From Hypericibacter terrae (GTDB taxonomy: Bacteria > Pseudomonadota > Alphaproteobacteria > Dongiales > Dongiaceae): a DNA stretch of 64,000 nt. Shown here in pieces: positions 17,779-27,215 of the stretch. The notes below the pieces were generated by a model. That model saw only the letters and a list, made by a program, of their open reading frames with translations, made no database searches and was not told the DNA's origin. The stretch spans positions 868,001 through 932,000 of the forward strand of contig NZ_CP042906.1 of NCBI RefSeq assembly GCF_008728855.1, read 5' to 3'. Within the stretch, counting starts at the first letter, position 1. Every line of letters begins with the position of its first letter. Both the position numbers and the translations under genes were made by a program.

Positions 17779-19485
17779 TCACATTACCACCGTGATCGCC
17801 GGCTCCGCCGATGCATCCGAGGTCCGCCAGGGCAGCGCCTCTTCCAGCATGCCCTCAGCGATCTCGCGCTCGCCCATGATGGTCAGGCTGGCGCCATGCT
17901 TGGTCAGATGCTCGACCTCGGCGTCGGAATGGGCGCGGGCGATGATCTTGAGATTGGGATTGGCGGCGCGCGCCTGGGCCACGATCTGACCCGCCTCGAA
18001 GGCCTGCGGGATGGCGACGAAGAGGACGCGCGCCTGTCCCGGATTGGCGGCCTTCAGCACCTCGGGATTCGAGGCATTGCCCATGATGATGTCGCCGCCG
18101 TCGCGCCGCGCCGCCTCGGCCAGCTCCGGGATCTCCTCGATCACCAGGAAGGGCCAATGGGCGGCGCCGAGCCCGGCACCCACCAGGCTGCCGACGCGGC
18201 CATAGCCGATCAGGATCGCATGGTCGGTCAGGTTCGTGACCGGAATGCTCTCGGCCGGGGCGGCATCGGGCGCGCCTGCCGCCTGGGGCCGATGCGGTGC
18301 CAGCCGCTCCAGCAGGGCGAAGGCCAGTGGATTGAGCATGATCGAGATGATGGCGCCGGCCAGGATCAGGTCGCGGCCTTCGGTGGGCAGGAGGCCGAGA
18401 GCCACGCCGAGCCCCGCCAGGATGAAGGAGAATTCGCCGATCTGGGCCAGACTGGCCGAGATGGTGAGCGCGGTCGAGGTCGGATGGCCGAAGAGGCGCA
18501 CGATGACATAGGCTGCCAGGGACTTGCCGAACATGATGATGGCGACTGTCGCCAGGAGCGGGAGCGGCTGCTCGATCACGATCTTCGGGTCAAACAGCAT
18601 GCCGACGGAGACGAAAAACAGCACCGCGAAGGCGTCGCGCAAGGGCAGGGTCTCGTTGGCGGCCTGCTTGCTGAGCTCGGATTCGGCGAGGATCATGCCG
18701 GCGAAGAAGGCCCCCAGCGCGAAGGAGACGCCGAAGAGCGTGGCGGCGGCATAAGCGGTACCCAGTGCCAGCGCCAGCACGGCCAGGCGGAAGAGCTCGC
18801 GCGAGCCGGTGTGGGCGATGTAGTGCAGGATCCAGGGAATGACGCGCCGCCCCACGATCAGCATGAGGGCGATGAAGGCCGCCACCTTGCCGACGGTGAT
18901 GCCGAGGACCTTCAGGAGATCGAGGCCGCTCTGCGTTCCACCGGCAGCCCCGTTCCCACCCATGGTCTCTGCCAGTGCCGGCAGCAGGACCAGGGCCACC
19001 ACCATCGCCAGGTCCTCGACGATGAGCCAGCCCACCGCGATGTGACCTCGCTCGGTATCGAGCAGACGGCGCTCCTGCATGGCGCGCAGCAGCACGACCG
19101 TGCTGGCGGTCGAGAGCGCCAGGCCGAGGACAAAGCCTTGCGCCCAGGGCCAGCCGAGCGCGAACGCCAATCCCATGCCCATCAGAGTCGCGACCGCGAT
19201 CTGCACAACGGCGCCCGGGATCGCGATCCCCTTCACCGAGAGCAGGTCCTTGAGCGAGAAATGCAGGCCGACACCGAACATCAGCAGGATCACGCCGATC
19301 TCCGCCAGCTCGTGGGCCAGCGAGGCATCGCCGACAAAACCGGGCGTCGAAGGCCCAGCCACCACGCCCGCCAGCAGATAGCCGACCAGAGGGGAGATGC
19401 GCAGGCGCTGTGCGATGGCACCGAAAATGAAGGCGAGCACCAGACCGATGACGATCATGGCGATGAGCGGCGTTTGGTGGGGCAT
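17779..19485 (-). CDS. ybaL: CPA2-family cation:proton antiporter with RCK domain (YbaL/KefB-like)
   Basis: A 568-residue inner-membrane protein. Residues about 1-390 contain some twelve hydrophobic helices with the CPA2 motifs LVGYLLAGVVAGP, GVILLMFGVGLHFS and LSTASTVVLLRAMQ. A cytoplasmic TrkA-N/RCK nucleotide-binding domain starts near residue 422 with HAILIGYGRVGS. Expected role: K+ or Na+ efflux against protons, gated by nucleotide. The start MPHQTPLIAM at 19485 was chosen because upstream codons are polar and unlike the family. Confidence 0.9.
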   Translation of the reverse strand: MPHQTPLIAMIVIGLVLAFIFGAIAQRLRISPLVGYLLAGVVAGPSTPGFVGDASLAHELAEIGVILLMFGVGLHFSLKDLLSVKGIAIPGAVVQIAVATLMGMGLAFALGWPWAQGFVLGLALSTASTVVLLRAMQERRLLDTERGHIAVGWLIVEDLAMVVALVLLPALAETMGGNGAAGGTQSGLDLLKVLGITVGKVAAFIALMLIVGRRVIPWILHYIAHTGSRELFRLAVLALALGTAYAAATLFGVSFALGAFFAGMILAESELSKQAANETLPLRDAFAVLFFVSVGMLFDPKIVIEQPLPLLATVAIIMFGKSLAAYVIVRLFGHPTSTALTISASLAQIGEFSFILAGLGVALGLLPTEGRDLILAGAIISIMLNPLAFALLERLAPHRPQAAGAPDAAPAESIPVTNLTDHAILIGYGRVGSLVGAGLGAAHWPFLVIEEIPELAEAARRDGGDIIMGNASNPEVLKAANPGQARVLFVAIPQAFEAGQIVAQARAANPNLKIIARAHSDAEVEHLTKHGASLTIMGEREIAEGMLEEALPWRTSDASAEPAITVVM

Positions 19486-19640
19486 CGGGCTCCTTACGGG
19501 GGTCCGAGGGAAAGAAGCCCGCAGTTTCCGCAATCGGAGGCCTTTGCCGCAACCCGTTATCGTCAGCAAGCCGGCCCTATTTGTGCCGCTATCCTCCGGT
19601 CATGCGCGCTGCCGCCGCGGCTGTGGAATGTTCTGGAACT

Positions 19641-20771
19641 TCAGAACAGCTCGAACTGCGGGCGTTCGCCCTTCGGCACCGCGAAGAGATCGCTGCGCAG
19701 GCCGATGGCGCCGCCGCCGCGCTTGGCGAGGCCCAGCTTGCGCATGGCGACGCGGTAGCGCTGGCGCAGCAGCTCGGCATAGGGACCGGTGCCGCGCATG
19801 CGCGTGCCGAACTTGGCCTGATAGAGATTGCCCTCGCGGGTGTCGCGCACCAGCGACAGCACATGCTCGGCACGGTCGGGCACATGCGCCTCGAGCCATT
19901 CGCGGAACAGATCCTTGATCTCGAGCGGCAGGCGCAGCAGCACATAGCCGGCGCGCGTCGCTCCCCTTGCCGTGGCGGCGGCGAGGATCGCCTCCAGCTC
20001 CGGATCGTTGAGGGCGGGGATCATCGGCGCCGCCAGCACGCCGGTCGAGATGCCGGCGGCCGCCAGCGCCTCGATCGCGGCCAGCCGGCGCGGCGGCGTG
20101 GGCGCGCGCGGCTCGAGCTTGCGCGCCAGATCGGGATCGAGCGTCGTCACCGACACCGTCGCCTCGACCAGCCCGCGCTGCGCCATGCGCGAGAGGATGT
20201 CGAGATCGCGCAGGATCAGCGCCGATTTGGTGACGATCGTCACCGGATGGTTGAAGCGCTCGAGCACCTCGAGGATCTGGCGGGTGATGCCGAGCTCGCG
20301 CTCGATCGGCTGATAGGGATCGGTGTTGGTGCCGAGTCCGATCGGCGCCGGCCGGTAGGAGGGCTTGGCCAGCTCGCGCGCGAGGATCGCCGCGGCGTCA
20401 TGCTTGGCGAACAGCCTGGTCTCGAAATCGAGGCCGGGCGACAGGCCGAGATAGGCGTGGGTCGGCCGGGCGAAGCAATAGACGCAGCCATGCTCGCAAC
20501 CCCGATAGGGGTTGATCGAACGGTCGAAGCCCAGGTCCGGCGATTCGTTCCAGGCGATGACGGTCTTGCTTTTGTCGGGTTGGACTGTGGTCCGCAGGGG
20601 TGGGGCCTCGGCTTCGTCGGCCTGGACCGAGCCCCAGCCATCGTCTTCCAGGGGGCGCTCCCCGGGCTCGTAGCGGCCCGGGCGGTTGGAGACAGCGCCA
20701 CGGCCTTTCCGGGCCTGAGGCGCCAGGATCGTCGGATCGGGGCCCTGAGGGGCATCGGGTTCATTGCGCAT
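19641..20771 (-). CDS. Radical SAM protein, PA0069 / SplB-like family
   Basis: A 376-residue radical SAM enzyme. The cluster motif CEHGCVYC (Cys-x3-Cys-x2-Cys) follows INPYRG, a pattern shared by the PA0069 family and distantly by spore photoproduct lyase. Later blocks LGTNTDPYQPIERELGITR and VTIVTKSALILRDLDIL are typical. The reaction is unknown; a repair-type role is sometimes assumed from the SplB likeness. It is divergent from the ArsR gene, with 108 bp between the starts. Confidence 0.88.
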   Translation of the reverse strand: MRNEPDAPQGPDPTILAPQARKGRGAVSNRPGRYEPGERPLEDDGWGSVQADEAEAPPLRTTVQPDKSKTVIAWNESPDLGFDRSINPYRGCEHGCVYCFARPTHAYLGLSPGLDFETRLFAKHDAAAILARELAKPSYRPAPIGLGTNTDPYQPIERELGITRQILEVLERFNHPVTIVTKSALILRDLDILSRMAQRGLVEATVSVTTLDPDLARKLEPRAPTPPRRLAAIEALAAAGISTGVLAAPMIPALNDPELEAILAAATARGATRAGYVLLRLPLEIKDLFREWLEAHVPDRAEHVLSLVRDTREGNLYQAKFGTRMRGTGPYAELLRQRYRVAMRKLGLAKRGGGAIGLRSDLFAVPKGERPQFELF

Positions 20772-20830
20772 GGGGAAAGCCTAGCGAGGGCGATAGAACA
20801 AATAAAGAACAAACAATCCACAGAAAATTG

Positions 20831-20888
20831 TTCAACTGAACGGTTGATTATCATGCCGGATCGAATTAACTTCAACCTTATGGTTGAA
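20831..20888. promoter_or_regulatory. Paired ArsR-family operators
   Basis: Two 18-bp palindromes lie 40 bp apart centre to centre: TTCAAC-N6-GTTGAT at 20831-20848 and TTCAACCTTATGGTTGAA at 20871-20888. They share TTCAAC/GTTGAW arms. The second one covers the proposed ATG of the ArsR gene (20880). This arrangement fits autorepression by the regulator encoded immediately downstream. Confidence 0.7.
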
Positions 20889-21236
20889 CAACAGACCGCT
20901 GCCCTCGATACCTTGTTCCGCGCCCTGGCCGATCCGACCCGGCGTGCGATGCTGCGCTCGCTGTCCGAAGGCGAGCACAGCGTCGGCGAGCTGGCCGCAC
21001 CCTTCCGCATGTCGTTCGCGGCCGCCTCGAAGCACGTCAAGGTGTTGGAGCATGCCGGACTGGTGCGGCGCAGGGTGCAGGGCCGCTCGCATCTCTGCCG
21101 GCTCGATCCGCAGCCCCTGGCTGCCGCGGACGAGTGGCTGCGTTTCTACGAGCAGTTCTGGCGCAGCAGCCTCGACGCCCTGGCCGAGGCGCTCAGCCGA
21201 CCCGATCCCGAGACCAATGGAGGCAAGAATGGATGA
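20880..21236 (+). CDS. ArsR-family transcriptional regulator
   Basis: A 118-residue winged-helix repressor of the type paired with SRPBCC proteins. The hallmark FRALADPTRRAMLRSL is at residues 14-29, then VGELAAPF and the recognition helix MSFAAASKHVKVLEHAGLV, then the wing VRRRVQGRSHLCRL. There are no metal-binding cysteine clusters of the arsenic type. The ATG at 20880 gives the usual short N-terminus; an alternative at 20853 would place the downstream operator inside the coding sequence. It overlaps the next gene by 8 bp. Confidence 0.88.
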   Translation: MVEQQTAALDTLFRALADPTRRAMLRSLSEGEHSVGELAAPFRMSFAAASKHVKVLEHAGLVRRRVQGRSHLCRLDPQPLAAADEWLRFYEQFWRSSLDALAEALSRPDPETNGGKNG

Positions 21237-21783
21237 CCATGGCGTCGTCATCGGCAAGGAGACGATCCGCTTCGAGCGGCTGTTGCCGGGACCGATCGAG
21301 CGCGTCTGGAGCTACCTGACGGAGTCGGAGAAGCGCGGCAAATGGCTGGCGTCGGGTCCCATGGAGCTCAAGGCCGGCGGCAAGGCGGAATTCCGCTTCG
21401 ACCATTCGTCGCTCTCGCCGACCAAGGAACCGACGCCCGAGCGCTACAAGGCGAAGGCGGCGGGCGTGACGCTGGAAATCCGCGTGCTGCGCTGCGACCC
21501 GCCGCGGCTCCTCGCCATGACCTGGATGGGCACGATCAAGGAAGGCGGCCCGAAGGAGGATTCCGAAGTCACCTTCGAGCTCGAGCCCAAGGGCGACAAG
21601 GTAAAGCTCGTCGTGACCCACAGCCGTGTCAGGGACCGCGCGCTGCTCCTCGGGATCGCCGGCGGCTGGCACACCCATCTCGCCATCCTGGCCGACAATC
21701 TCGAGGGACGCGTGCCGCGGCCGTTCTGGTCGACCCACGAGAAGCACAATCGCGATTACGCGGAGCGGCTGAAGGGGTTGTGA
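21229..21783 (+). CDS. SRPBCC / AHSA1-like domain protein
   Basis: A 184-residue START-like (Bet v1-fold) protein. The N-terminus reads IRFERLLPGPIERVWSYLTESEKRGKWLASG, the standard opening of the AHSA1 family, followed by a curved-sheet region ending near THSRVRDRALLLGIAGGWHTHLAILADNLEG. The fold binds hydrophobic ligands; the function is unknown. It is co-transcribed with the ArsR regulator through an 8-bp overlap, a very common pairing that suggests a ligand-sensing or detoxifying role. Confidence 0.87.
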   Translation: MDDHGVVIGKETIRFERLLPGPIERVWSYLTESEKRGKWLASGPMELKAGGKAEFRFDHSSLSPTKEPTPERYKAKAAGVTLEIRVLRCDPPRLLAMTWMGTIKEGGPKEDSEVTFELEPKGDKVKLVVTHSRVRDRALLLGIAGGWHTHLAILADNLEGRVPRPFWSTHEKHNRDYAERLKGL

Positions 21784-21821
21784 GCGAGTGAAGAAGAAGC
21801 GGGGTCGGACGTCCTGTTGTC

Positions 21822-21914
21822 TCCTCCCCCGCCTTACGGGGGAGGATTAAGGAGGGGGCTGCGCGGTCGGAGTCATCCCTCTCCCTAACCCTCTCCCGCA
21901 AGCGGGAGAGGGGA
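21822..21914. repeat. GC-rich intergenic palindromes
   Basis: Two hairpin units lie between the convergent SRPBCC and moaB genes. One is at 21822-21847 (CTCCCCC, short loop, GGGGGAG). The other is at 21888-21914 (CCCTCTCCCG, CAAG, CGGGAGAGGG). Both resemble the CCTCTCCC-type elements scattered through alphaproteobacterial genomes. They may act as a bidirectional transcription barrier. Confidence 0.65.
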
Positions 21915-21952
21915 CAATATCTCGATCTCGCTACCCTCTGCTCAAACTCGTC

Positions 21953-22498
21953 CTACCCCACCTGCTTCAGATGTTCCTGCAGCCGCGGCATGAGTTCCGT
22001 CAGGTTGCAGGGGCGGAAGCGGTTGTCGAGCTGGTGCTTGAGGATCTCGTCCCAGCCGTCGCGGCAGGCGCTGGGCGATCCCGGCAGCGCGAAGAGATAG
22101 GTGCCGCCGGCGACGCCGCCGACGGCACGCGACTGGATGGTCGAGGTGCCGACCTTCTGGAAGCTGATCCAGCGGAACAGCTCGCCGAAACCGTCGATCT
22201 TCTTCTCGAACACCTGCTCGAAGGCCTCGGGCGTGACGTCGCGGCCCGTTACGCCGGTGCCGCCGGTCGAGATCACCACATCGACCTCGGGATCGGCGAT
22301 CCAGCGCTTGAGCTGGCCCACGATCAGCGCGATCTCGTCCTTCACGATCTCGCGGCGCACGACCTTATGGCCGTCGCGCGTGATCATGTCGTTGAGGGCT
22401 TGTCCGGAGGTGTCGTTCGCGAGGGTGCGGCTGTCGGATATCGTCAGGACGGCGATATTGACCGGGAGGAAGGGGCGTGTTTCGTCAATTCGAGGCAT
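21953..22498 (-). CDS. moaB: Molybdenum cofactor biosynthesis protein B
   Basis: A 181-residue MoCF-fold protein that adenylylates molybdopterin or assists that step. The MPT-binding signature is ISTGGTGVTGRDVTPEA. The region GELFRWISFQKVGTSTIQSRA and the end YLFALPGSPSACRDGWDEIL are standard for MoaB. The ATG at 22498 overlaps the end of the upstream lytic transglycosylase gene by 14 bp and gives the normal length. The two genes are likely co-transcribed, though their functions are unrelated. Confidence 0.93.
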   Translation of the reverse strand: MPRIDETRPFLPVNIAVLTISDSRTLANDTSGQALNDMITRDGHKVVRREIVKDEIALIVGQLKRWIADPEVDVVISTGGTGVTGRDVTPEAFEQVFEKKIDGFGELFRWISFQKVGTSTIQSRAVGGVAGGTYLFALPGSPSACRDGWDEILKHQLDNRFRPCNLTELMPRLQEHLKQVG

Positions 22499-24110
22499 TG
22501 CTGGCCGCCGCCACGGCCTCGTCGTCTTGCGGGCGATATTGGGGCCAGGCACCGGCCGCCAGCGCGTCGAGCGTCGGCGCGTCCTGACCCAATCGTTGCT
22601 CATAGATCCACATGCTCGCCAGCACCCGCTCGGCGAAGTCACGCGTCTCGCGCGCCGGCATGCTCTCGAGGAACAGGAGCGGATCGTCGTCATAGGCGAA
22701 CTTGTCGCGCCATTTGGCGAGATTGCCCGGGCCCGCGTTGTAAGCCGCCGCCATCAACAGCAGATCGCCATTCACGTTGGAGTCTTCAAGCAGGTACTGC
22801 ACATATTCCTGGCCGAGCGCCATGTTGGTCTCGGGGTCGCTCCAGTCGGGCTTGCCGCTGCCGAGCACGGCGACTAGGCGCCCGCCGGTATACTTCACCG
22901 TGCCCGGCATGAGCTGCATCAGACCCAGCGCGCCCATCGGGCTCTTGGCCTCGGGATTGAAGCCCGATTCCGTCCGCGCCAGCGCGAACAGCAGCGCGCG
23001 GTTGACCTTGAAGCCGCCCTTGGGCGTCCAGGCCGGGGTTGGGAACAGGGCGTTGTCCAGGCGGAAGCCCGACTTGTCCTCGAGCGAGGCGCCGAGGCCC
23101 AGCGTCAGCGAGGGCATGCCGATTTCGTTGGCGATCGCCAGCATGCCCTGGGTCAGTTCGGGACCGGCCTGCGGGCGCAGGAGATGGAATTCGTCAGAGG
23201 CGCGCTGGCGCTGGCCGACCTGGATCAAGGCCAGGGCGCGCTGGCCGGTGCGGGTCGCCATCAGTGCCTCGGCGCCATCGGCCGTCAGGGTCGGATCGGC
23301 CCAGGCGAAGGCGGTGTCGACGCCGAGCGCGCGGCGCGCGAGCTGGCCGTAGAAGGTGCGGGGGTCGCCGGCCGCCAGGCGCAGCCATTCGCTGACCTTC
23401 TGCGGCTCCTTGGCCCGGATATGGGCCCGCGCGGCCCAATAGGCGGCGGCGGACTGGACCCAGGGATTGCCGTTGCTGGCCTTCGCGGCCTGCTCGAACA
23501 GGGTGGCGGCGAGCTTCGCATTGCCGTCGCGCCAGGCCTCCAGCCCTTGCGCCCATTGCGCCGGCTCGGGGCCCTGATTGTCGCCATCGGGCGTGCCGCC
23601 GCGGAAGCTCGAGACATTCGGCTCGGCCGGATTGGCGGCATTGGCGGGCTTCTTCTTCAGCGCCAGCGCATAGATCGCCGGCGCGTCCGGGTGGTCGCCA
23701 TACTTGCTCAGCCACTCGGCGAGCTCGGCATAGCGGGTCCGGTAGGTGGGCGAGAGGTAACGCTGGGCCAGCACATGGCCCATCAGCCGCAAATCGGTCA
23801 GGGTGCCGATGATCTCATCGGCGCCCTTCCAATCGGCCTTGTTCTGGAGACGGAAGATCTGGCGGTAGCGCGCCGCGTCCGTCTCTTCCAGGGGTTTCGG
23901 AACCGCAATCTCCGGGCCCGTGTCCGGCTGGCTGGCTGGCGGCAGGGCGGCCGTCAGCGGCAACGCGCCGCCCGTCGGCGCCAACGCCCCGCCAGCCGCG
24001 AGGGCCGGGTGGGAACCGAACGCAAAGCCGGCGGCCAGGACCAACACCGGTCCGATGGCTCGTCTGACATTGCGGCCCGGAAGGCCGGAAGGGGTGCTTG
24101 CCATCTGCAT
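22485..24110 (-). CDS. Lytic transglycosylase (SLT domain)
   Basis: A 541-residue periplasmic murein lytic transglycosylase. A signal peptide (about 1-39, ending SHPALAA) is followed by a helical superhelix of about 300 residues, as in Slt70. The SLT catalytic domain starts near 370. The catalytic glutamate is Glu381 in ALARTESGFNPEAKSPMGA, with GLMQLMPGT and AAYNAGPGNLAKW following. It cleaves glycan strands to 1,6-anhydro-muropeptides during cell-wall turnover. Confidence 0.92.
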   Translation of the reverse strand: MQMASTPSGLPGRNVRRAIGPVLVLAAGFAFGSHPALAAGGALAPTGGALPLTAALPPASQPDTGPEIAVPKPLEETDAARYRQIFRLQNKADWKGADEIIGTLTDLRLMGHVLAQRYLSPTYRTRYAELAEWLSKYGDHPDAPAIYALALKKKPANAANPAEPNVSSFRGGTPDGDNQGPEPAQWAQGLEAWRDGNAKLAATLFEQAAKASNGNPWVQSAAAYWAARAHIRAKEPQKVSEWLRLAAGDPRTFYGQLARRALGVDTAFAWADPTLTADGAEALMATRTGQRALALIQVGQRQRASDEFHLLRPQAGPELTQGMLAIANEIGMPSLTLGLGASLEDKSGFRLDNALFPTPAWTPKGGFKVNRALLFALARTESGFNPEAKSPMGALGLMQLMPGTVKYTGGRLVAVLGSGKPDWSDPETNMALGQEYVQYLLEDSNVNGDLLLMAAAYNAGPGNLAKWRDKFAYDDDPLLFLESMPARETRDFAERVLASMWIYEQRLGQDAPTLDALAAGAWPQYRPQDDEAVAAASNASN

Positions 24111-24351
24111 AGTGGGGCTACCTAAACGGAGCCTCGGCGACGTGGCAAGGAAGTTTTAGGGATTGACATCCCAGATTTAGTGGTTAGGGGGAAACTGACC
24201 CCCACAAATAGGTTAACCACGAAATTTTCCTCAAATGCCACGGATTGTTAAAAGCCCGACCCTGAGCAATTAACCATGAAGAAACGTAAATAAGCCCTAA
24301 GCGGGTAGGGACAAATCGGTGGCAGGCTGGGGATAAAATCCGGGGCGTCAG
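24111..24351. other. Intergenic region with TTAA-rich elements
   Basis: This 241-bp gap precedes the lytic transglycosylase and follows udg, both on the minus strand. It is clearly more A+T-rich than its surroundings and holds three TTAA motifs (in GGTTAACCAC, GTTAAAAG and AATTAACCAT). These resemble CtrA half-sites, but no complete TTAA-N7-TTAA box was found. It is the likely promoter region of the transglycosylase-moaB unit. Confidence 0.4.
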
Positions 24352-25224
24352 TCAGGGCCGATGATCGAGCCGTTCGCGGATCTGCAGCAGGTCGCGCCAG
24401 GCATCCCGCTTCTGGGCCGGCGCCCTCAGCAGGTAGGCCGGATGGTAGATCGGCAGGGTTGGGACCGGCCGGGACATGCCGGCGCTCTGATACTCGAACC
24501 ACTTGCCGCGGATCCGGGTGATTCCTTCGTTCCGCAGCAGCAGGGTCTTGGCGGCGGCGTTGCCGACCAGGATCAGAAGCTCCGGCCCCACCAGCTCGAT
24601 ATGCCGTTCGACGAAGGGCAGGCAGGCCGCCACCTCCGCAGGTGTCGGGGTCCGGTTGCCCGGGGGCCGCCAGAAGATGACGTTGGTAATATAGACCTGG
24701 GTGCGGTCGAGCCCGACCGCGGCCAGCATCCGGTCGAGGAGCTGGCCGCTCACGCCCACAAAGGGCCGGCCGACGCGGTCCTCGTCGCCGCCGGGCGCTT
24801 CGCCCACCAGCATCACCCGGGCGGCCGGGTTGCCATCTGCGAAGACCAGGTTGGTCGCGGTCGCCTTCAGGGGACAGCCCTCGAAGCTTTCCAAAGCCGC
24901 GCGAAGCTCTTCCAGGGATTGGGCCGCCTGGGCGGCTCGGTAGGCATTGCCGTCGCCGGTGACAGCGCCCGGGGGCGGGCCTGCCGGGGTCGCGAGCGGC
25001 GGCGGCAGGACGGCGGCGGTCATGAGGGCCGGGGCGGCCGGCTCGGCGGCCGGAGCGCTCCGGCGGGCGGGCGCCGGTTCGGCGGCCAGGGCGAATCGGT
25101 CGATCGGCGCCGCGTCGAGCGCCTCGTCGGCACCGGCCTCGATCTGCCAGGCCAACAGCGCCAGGGCCTCGGCCGGATCCAATCCGGCAGCCGAAACGTC
25201 GCTCATGTCGGAGGGTTGCGCCAT
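24352..25224 (-). CDS. Uracil-DNA glycosylase, family 4-like
   Basis: A 290-residue DNA repair enzyme. After a variable Ala/Pro-rich N-terminal 100 residues comes the UDG domain with [17 protein letters not shown] (motif 1, from residue 141), [11 protein letters not shown] (181-191) and IYHPAYLLR (motif 2). Of the four Fe-S cysteines in thermophilic family 4 enzymes only Cys117 and Cys201 have counterparts; the other two positions are Phe114 and Trp185. Similar replacements occur in other alphaproteobacterial members as I recall them, so the cluster may be absent in this lineage. Confidence 0.88.
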   Translation of the reverse strand: MAQPSDMSDVSAAGLDPAEALALLAWQIEAGADEALDAAPIDRFALAAEPAPARRSAPAAEPAAPALMTAAVLPPPLATPAGPPPGAVTGDGNAYRAAQAAQSLEELRAALESFEGCPLKATATNLVFADGNPAARVMLVGEAPGGDEDRVGRPFVGVSGQLLDRMLAAVGLDRTQVYITNVIFWRPPGNRTPTPAEVAACLPFVERHIELVGPELLILVGNAAAKTLLLRNEGITRIRGKWFEYQSAGMSRPVPTLPIYHPAYLLRAPAQKRDAWRDLLQIRERLDHRP

Positions 25225-25519
25225 GAGCGGACGCTAACCCGGATTTCCTGTGGAAGTCCGCCGTTTTCTTGGTTGGAAGGCGGCCTTAAGGAATGGCCAT
25301 CAAGCTGCCGACTTCTGGCCGATTCCGGCGCGGCTGTGCTACACCGCAGCGCCAATTCCGCGGCTCCGATAGGGTAGGTCGCTGCGACTCAATATCGTCG
25401 ACTGGGCTTCCTTCAGGAAATGAGGAAGGCATCAGGAGTCGGAGAGGGGGCCGATGGCATCGGCCCGATGCGGTTGCGTCCTTATATATAAGAGTGCGCC
25501 AGGGGGAGAGAGAGCGGGC

Positions 25520-27148
25520 ATGGAACGGGAGTCGATGCAATATGACGTGGTGATCGTAGGCGCCGGCCCGGCGGGGTTGGCGGCGGCGATCCGGCTCAAG
25601 CAGCTGTCGGCCGAGAAGGGCCGGGAGCTGGGCGTCTGTGTCATCGAGAAGGGTTCCGAAGTCGGCGCTCATATCCTGTCGGGCGCCGTGGTCGAGCCGC
25701 GCGCGCTGAACGAGCTCATCCCGGACTGGAAGGAGAAGGGCGCGCCGCTCAATACGCCCGCGGGCGAGGACCGCTTTCAGTTCCTGACCGCGACCAAGGC
25801 GTTCCGCCTGCCGACCCCGCCGCAGATGAACAATCACGGCAACTACATCGTCAGCCTCGGCAATGTCTGCCGCTGGCTGGCGACCCAGGCCGAAGGGCTG
25901 GGCGTCGAGATCTATCCCGGCTTCGCCGCGGCCGAGGTGCTCTATGACGAGGCCGGCCGGGTAAAGGGCGTCGCCACCGGCAATATGGGCGTCGGCAAGG
26001 ATGGACAGCCGACCGCGAATTTCACACCCGGCGTCGAGCTGCACGGCCGCTATACCCTGTTCGCCGAGGGCTGCCGCGGCTCGCTGACCAAGACCCTGTT
26101 CGAGCGCTTCGATCTGCGCGAAGGCGTCGATCCGCAGACCTTCGGCATCGGCATCAAGGAAATCTGGGAGGTCGATCCGGCCAAGCATAAGAAGGGCCTG
26201 ATCTCGCATTCGGTCGGCTGGCCGATGGACAGGGCCACCTACGGCGGCTCGTTCCTCTATCACTTCGACGAGAATCTGGTGTCGGTCGGCTTCGTGATCG
26301 GGCTCGATTACAGCAACCCGCATCTCTCGCCCTTCGACGAGTTCCAGCGCTTCAAGACCCATCCGGCGATCCGCCCGACCTTCGAAGGCGGCAAGCGGCT
26401 GGTTTATGGCGCGCGCGCCATCAACGAGGGCGGCTTCCAGTCGATCCCGAAGCTGGTGTTTCCGGGCGGCGCGCTGATCGGCTGTGCCGCGGGCTTCGTC
26501 AATGTGCCCAAGATCAAGGGCAGCCATACGGCCATGAAGTCGGGCATGACGGCGGCCGAGGCGGTCATGGCCGCCTTCGAGCGCGGCGAGACCGGCGAGC
26601 TGGAGGACTACACCAACCGGCTCAAGGCCAGCTGGCTCTGGGACGAACTCTATAAAGTCCGCAATATCCGGCCTAGTTTCCATAAGGGGCTGTTCGCCGG
26701 CATTGCCTACTCCGCCCTCGACACCTACTTGTTCAGAGGGAAGGCGCCCTGGACCTTCCACCACAAGCCGGATCACAGCCAGTTGCTGCCCGCGGCCGAG
26801 ACCCCGGCCATCGTCTATCCGAAGCCGGACGGCGTGGTCAGTTTCGACAAGACCTCCTCGGTTTACCTGTCGAACACCAACCACGAGGAGAATCAGCCGG
26901 CGCATCTGACCTTGAGGGATCCGAGCGTCCCGATCCGGATCAACCTGGCGGTTTATGACGCACCCGAGCAACGCTATTGTCCGGCCGGCGTATATGAGAT
27001 CGTGCGCGGCAGCGACAGCCAACCGAAGCTGCAGATCAACGCCCAGAACTGTGTCCACTGCAAGACATGCGATATCAAGGACCCGACCCAGAACATAAAC
27101 TGGGTGGTGCCGGAAGGCAGCGGCGGCCCCAACTATCCGAACATGTGA
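25520..27148 (+). CDS. Electron transfer flavoprotein-ubiquinone oxidoreductase
   Basis: A 542-residue membrane-associated flavoprotein that passes electrons from ETF to ubiquinone, serving acyl-CoA and methylamine-type dehydrogenases. The FAD-binding motif GAGPAG is at residues 14-19. The C-terminus carries the [4Fe-4S] motif [19 protein letters not shown]. Length is normal. The ATG at 25520 follows a purine-rich ribosome site (AGGGGGAGAG). It could serve the FAD amine dehydrogenases further along the window, but that link is inference. Confidence 0.96.
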   Translation: MERESMQYDVVIVGAGPAGLAAAIRLKQLSAEKGRELGVCVIEKGSEVGAHILSGAVVEPRALNELIPDWKEKGAPLNTPAGEDRFQFLTATKAFRLPTPPQMNNHGNYIVSLGNVCRWLATQAEGLGVEIYPGFAAAEVLYDEAGRVKGVATGNMGVGKDGQPTANFTPGVELHGRYTLFAEGCRGSLTKTLFERFDLREGVDPQTFGIGIKEIWEVDPAKHKKGLISHSVGWPMDRATYGGSFLYHFDENLVSVGFVIGLDYSNPHLSPFDEFQRFKTHPAIRPTFEGGKRLVYGARAINEGGFQSIPKLVFPGGALIGCAAGFVNVPKIKGSHTAMKSGMTAAEAVMAAFERGETGELEDYTNRLKASWLWDELYKVRNIRPSFHKGLFAGIAYSALDTYLFRGKAPWTFHHKPDHSQLLPAAETPAIVYPKPDGVVSFDKTSSVYLSNTNHEENQPAHLTLRDPSVPIRINLAVYDAPEQRYCPAGVYEIVRGSDSQPKLQINAQNCVHCKTCDIKDPTQNINWVVPEGSGGPNYPNM

Positions 27149-27215
27149 CGGTGGACGAGCGGCTGGACGGATCGCGGTTTCGATGCCGATGACCGGCACC
27201 GACGAAGGAGGAAGC

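Noticed and set aside
17662..19758. A 698-codon open frame on the plus strand opposite the antiporter
   Set aside because: Its composition is His/Arg/Gln/Asp-rich, typical of the complement of membrane-protein codons, and the antisense antiporter is clearly real.
24180..24290. CtrA binding sites before the lytic transglycosylase gene
   Set aside because: Several TTAA motifs are present, but none pairs as TTAA-N7-TTAA. The A+T-rich composition alone makes such tetramers likely.
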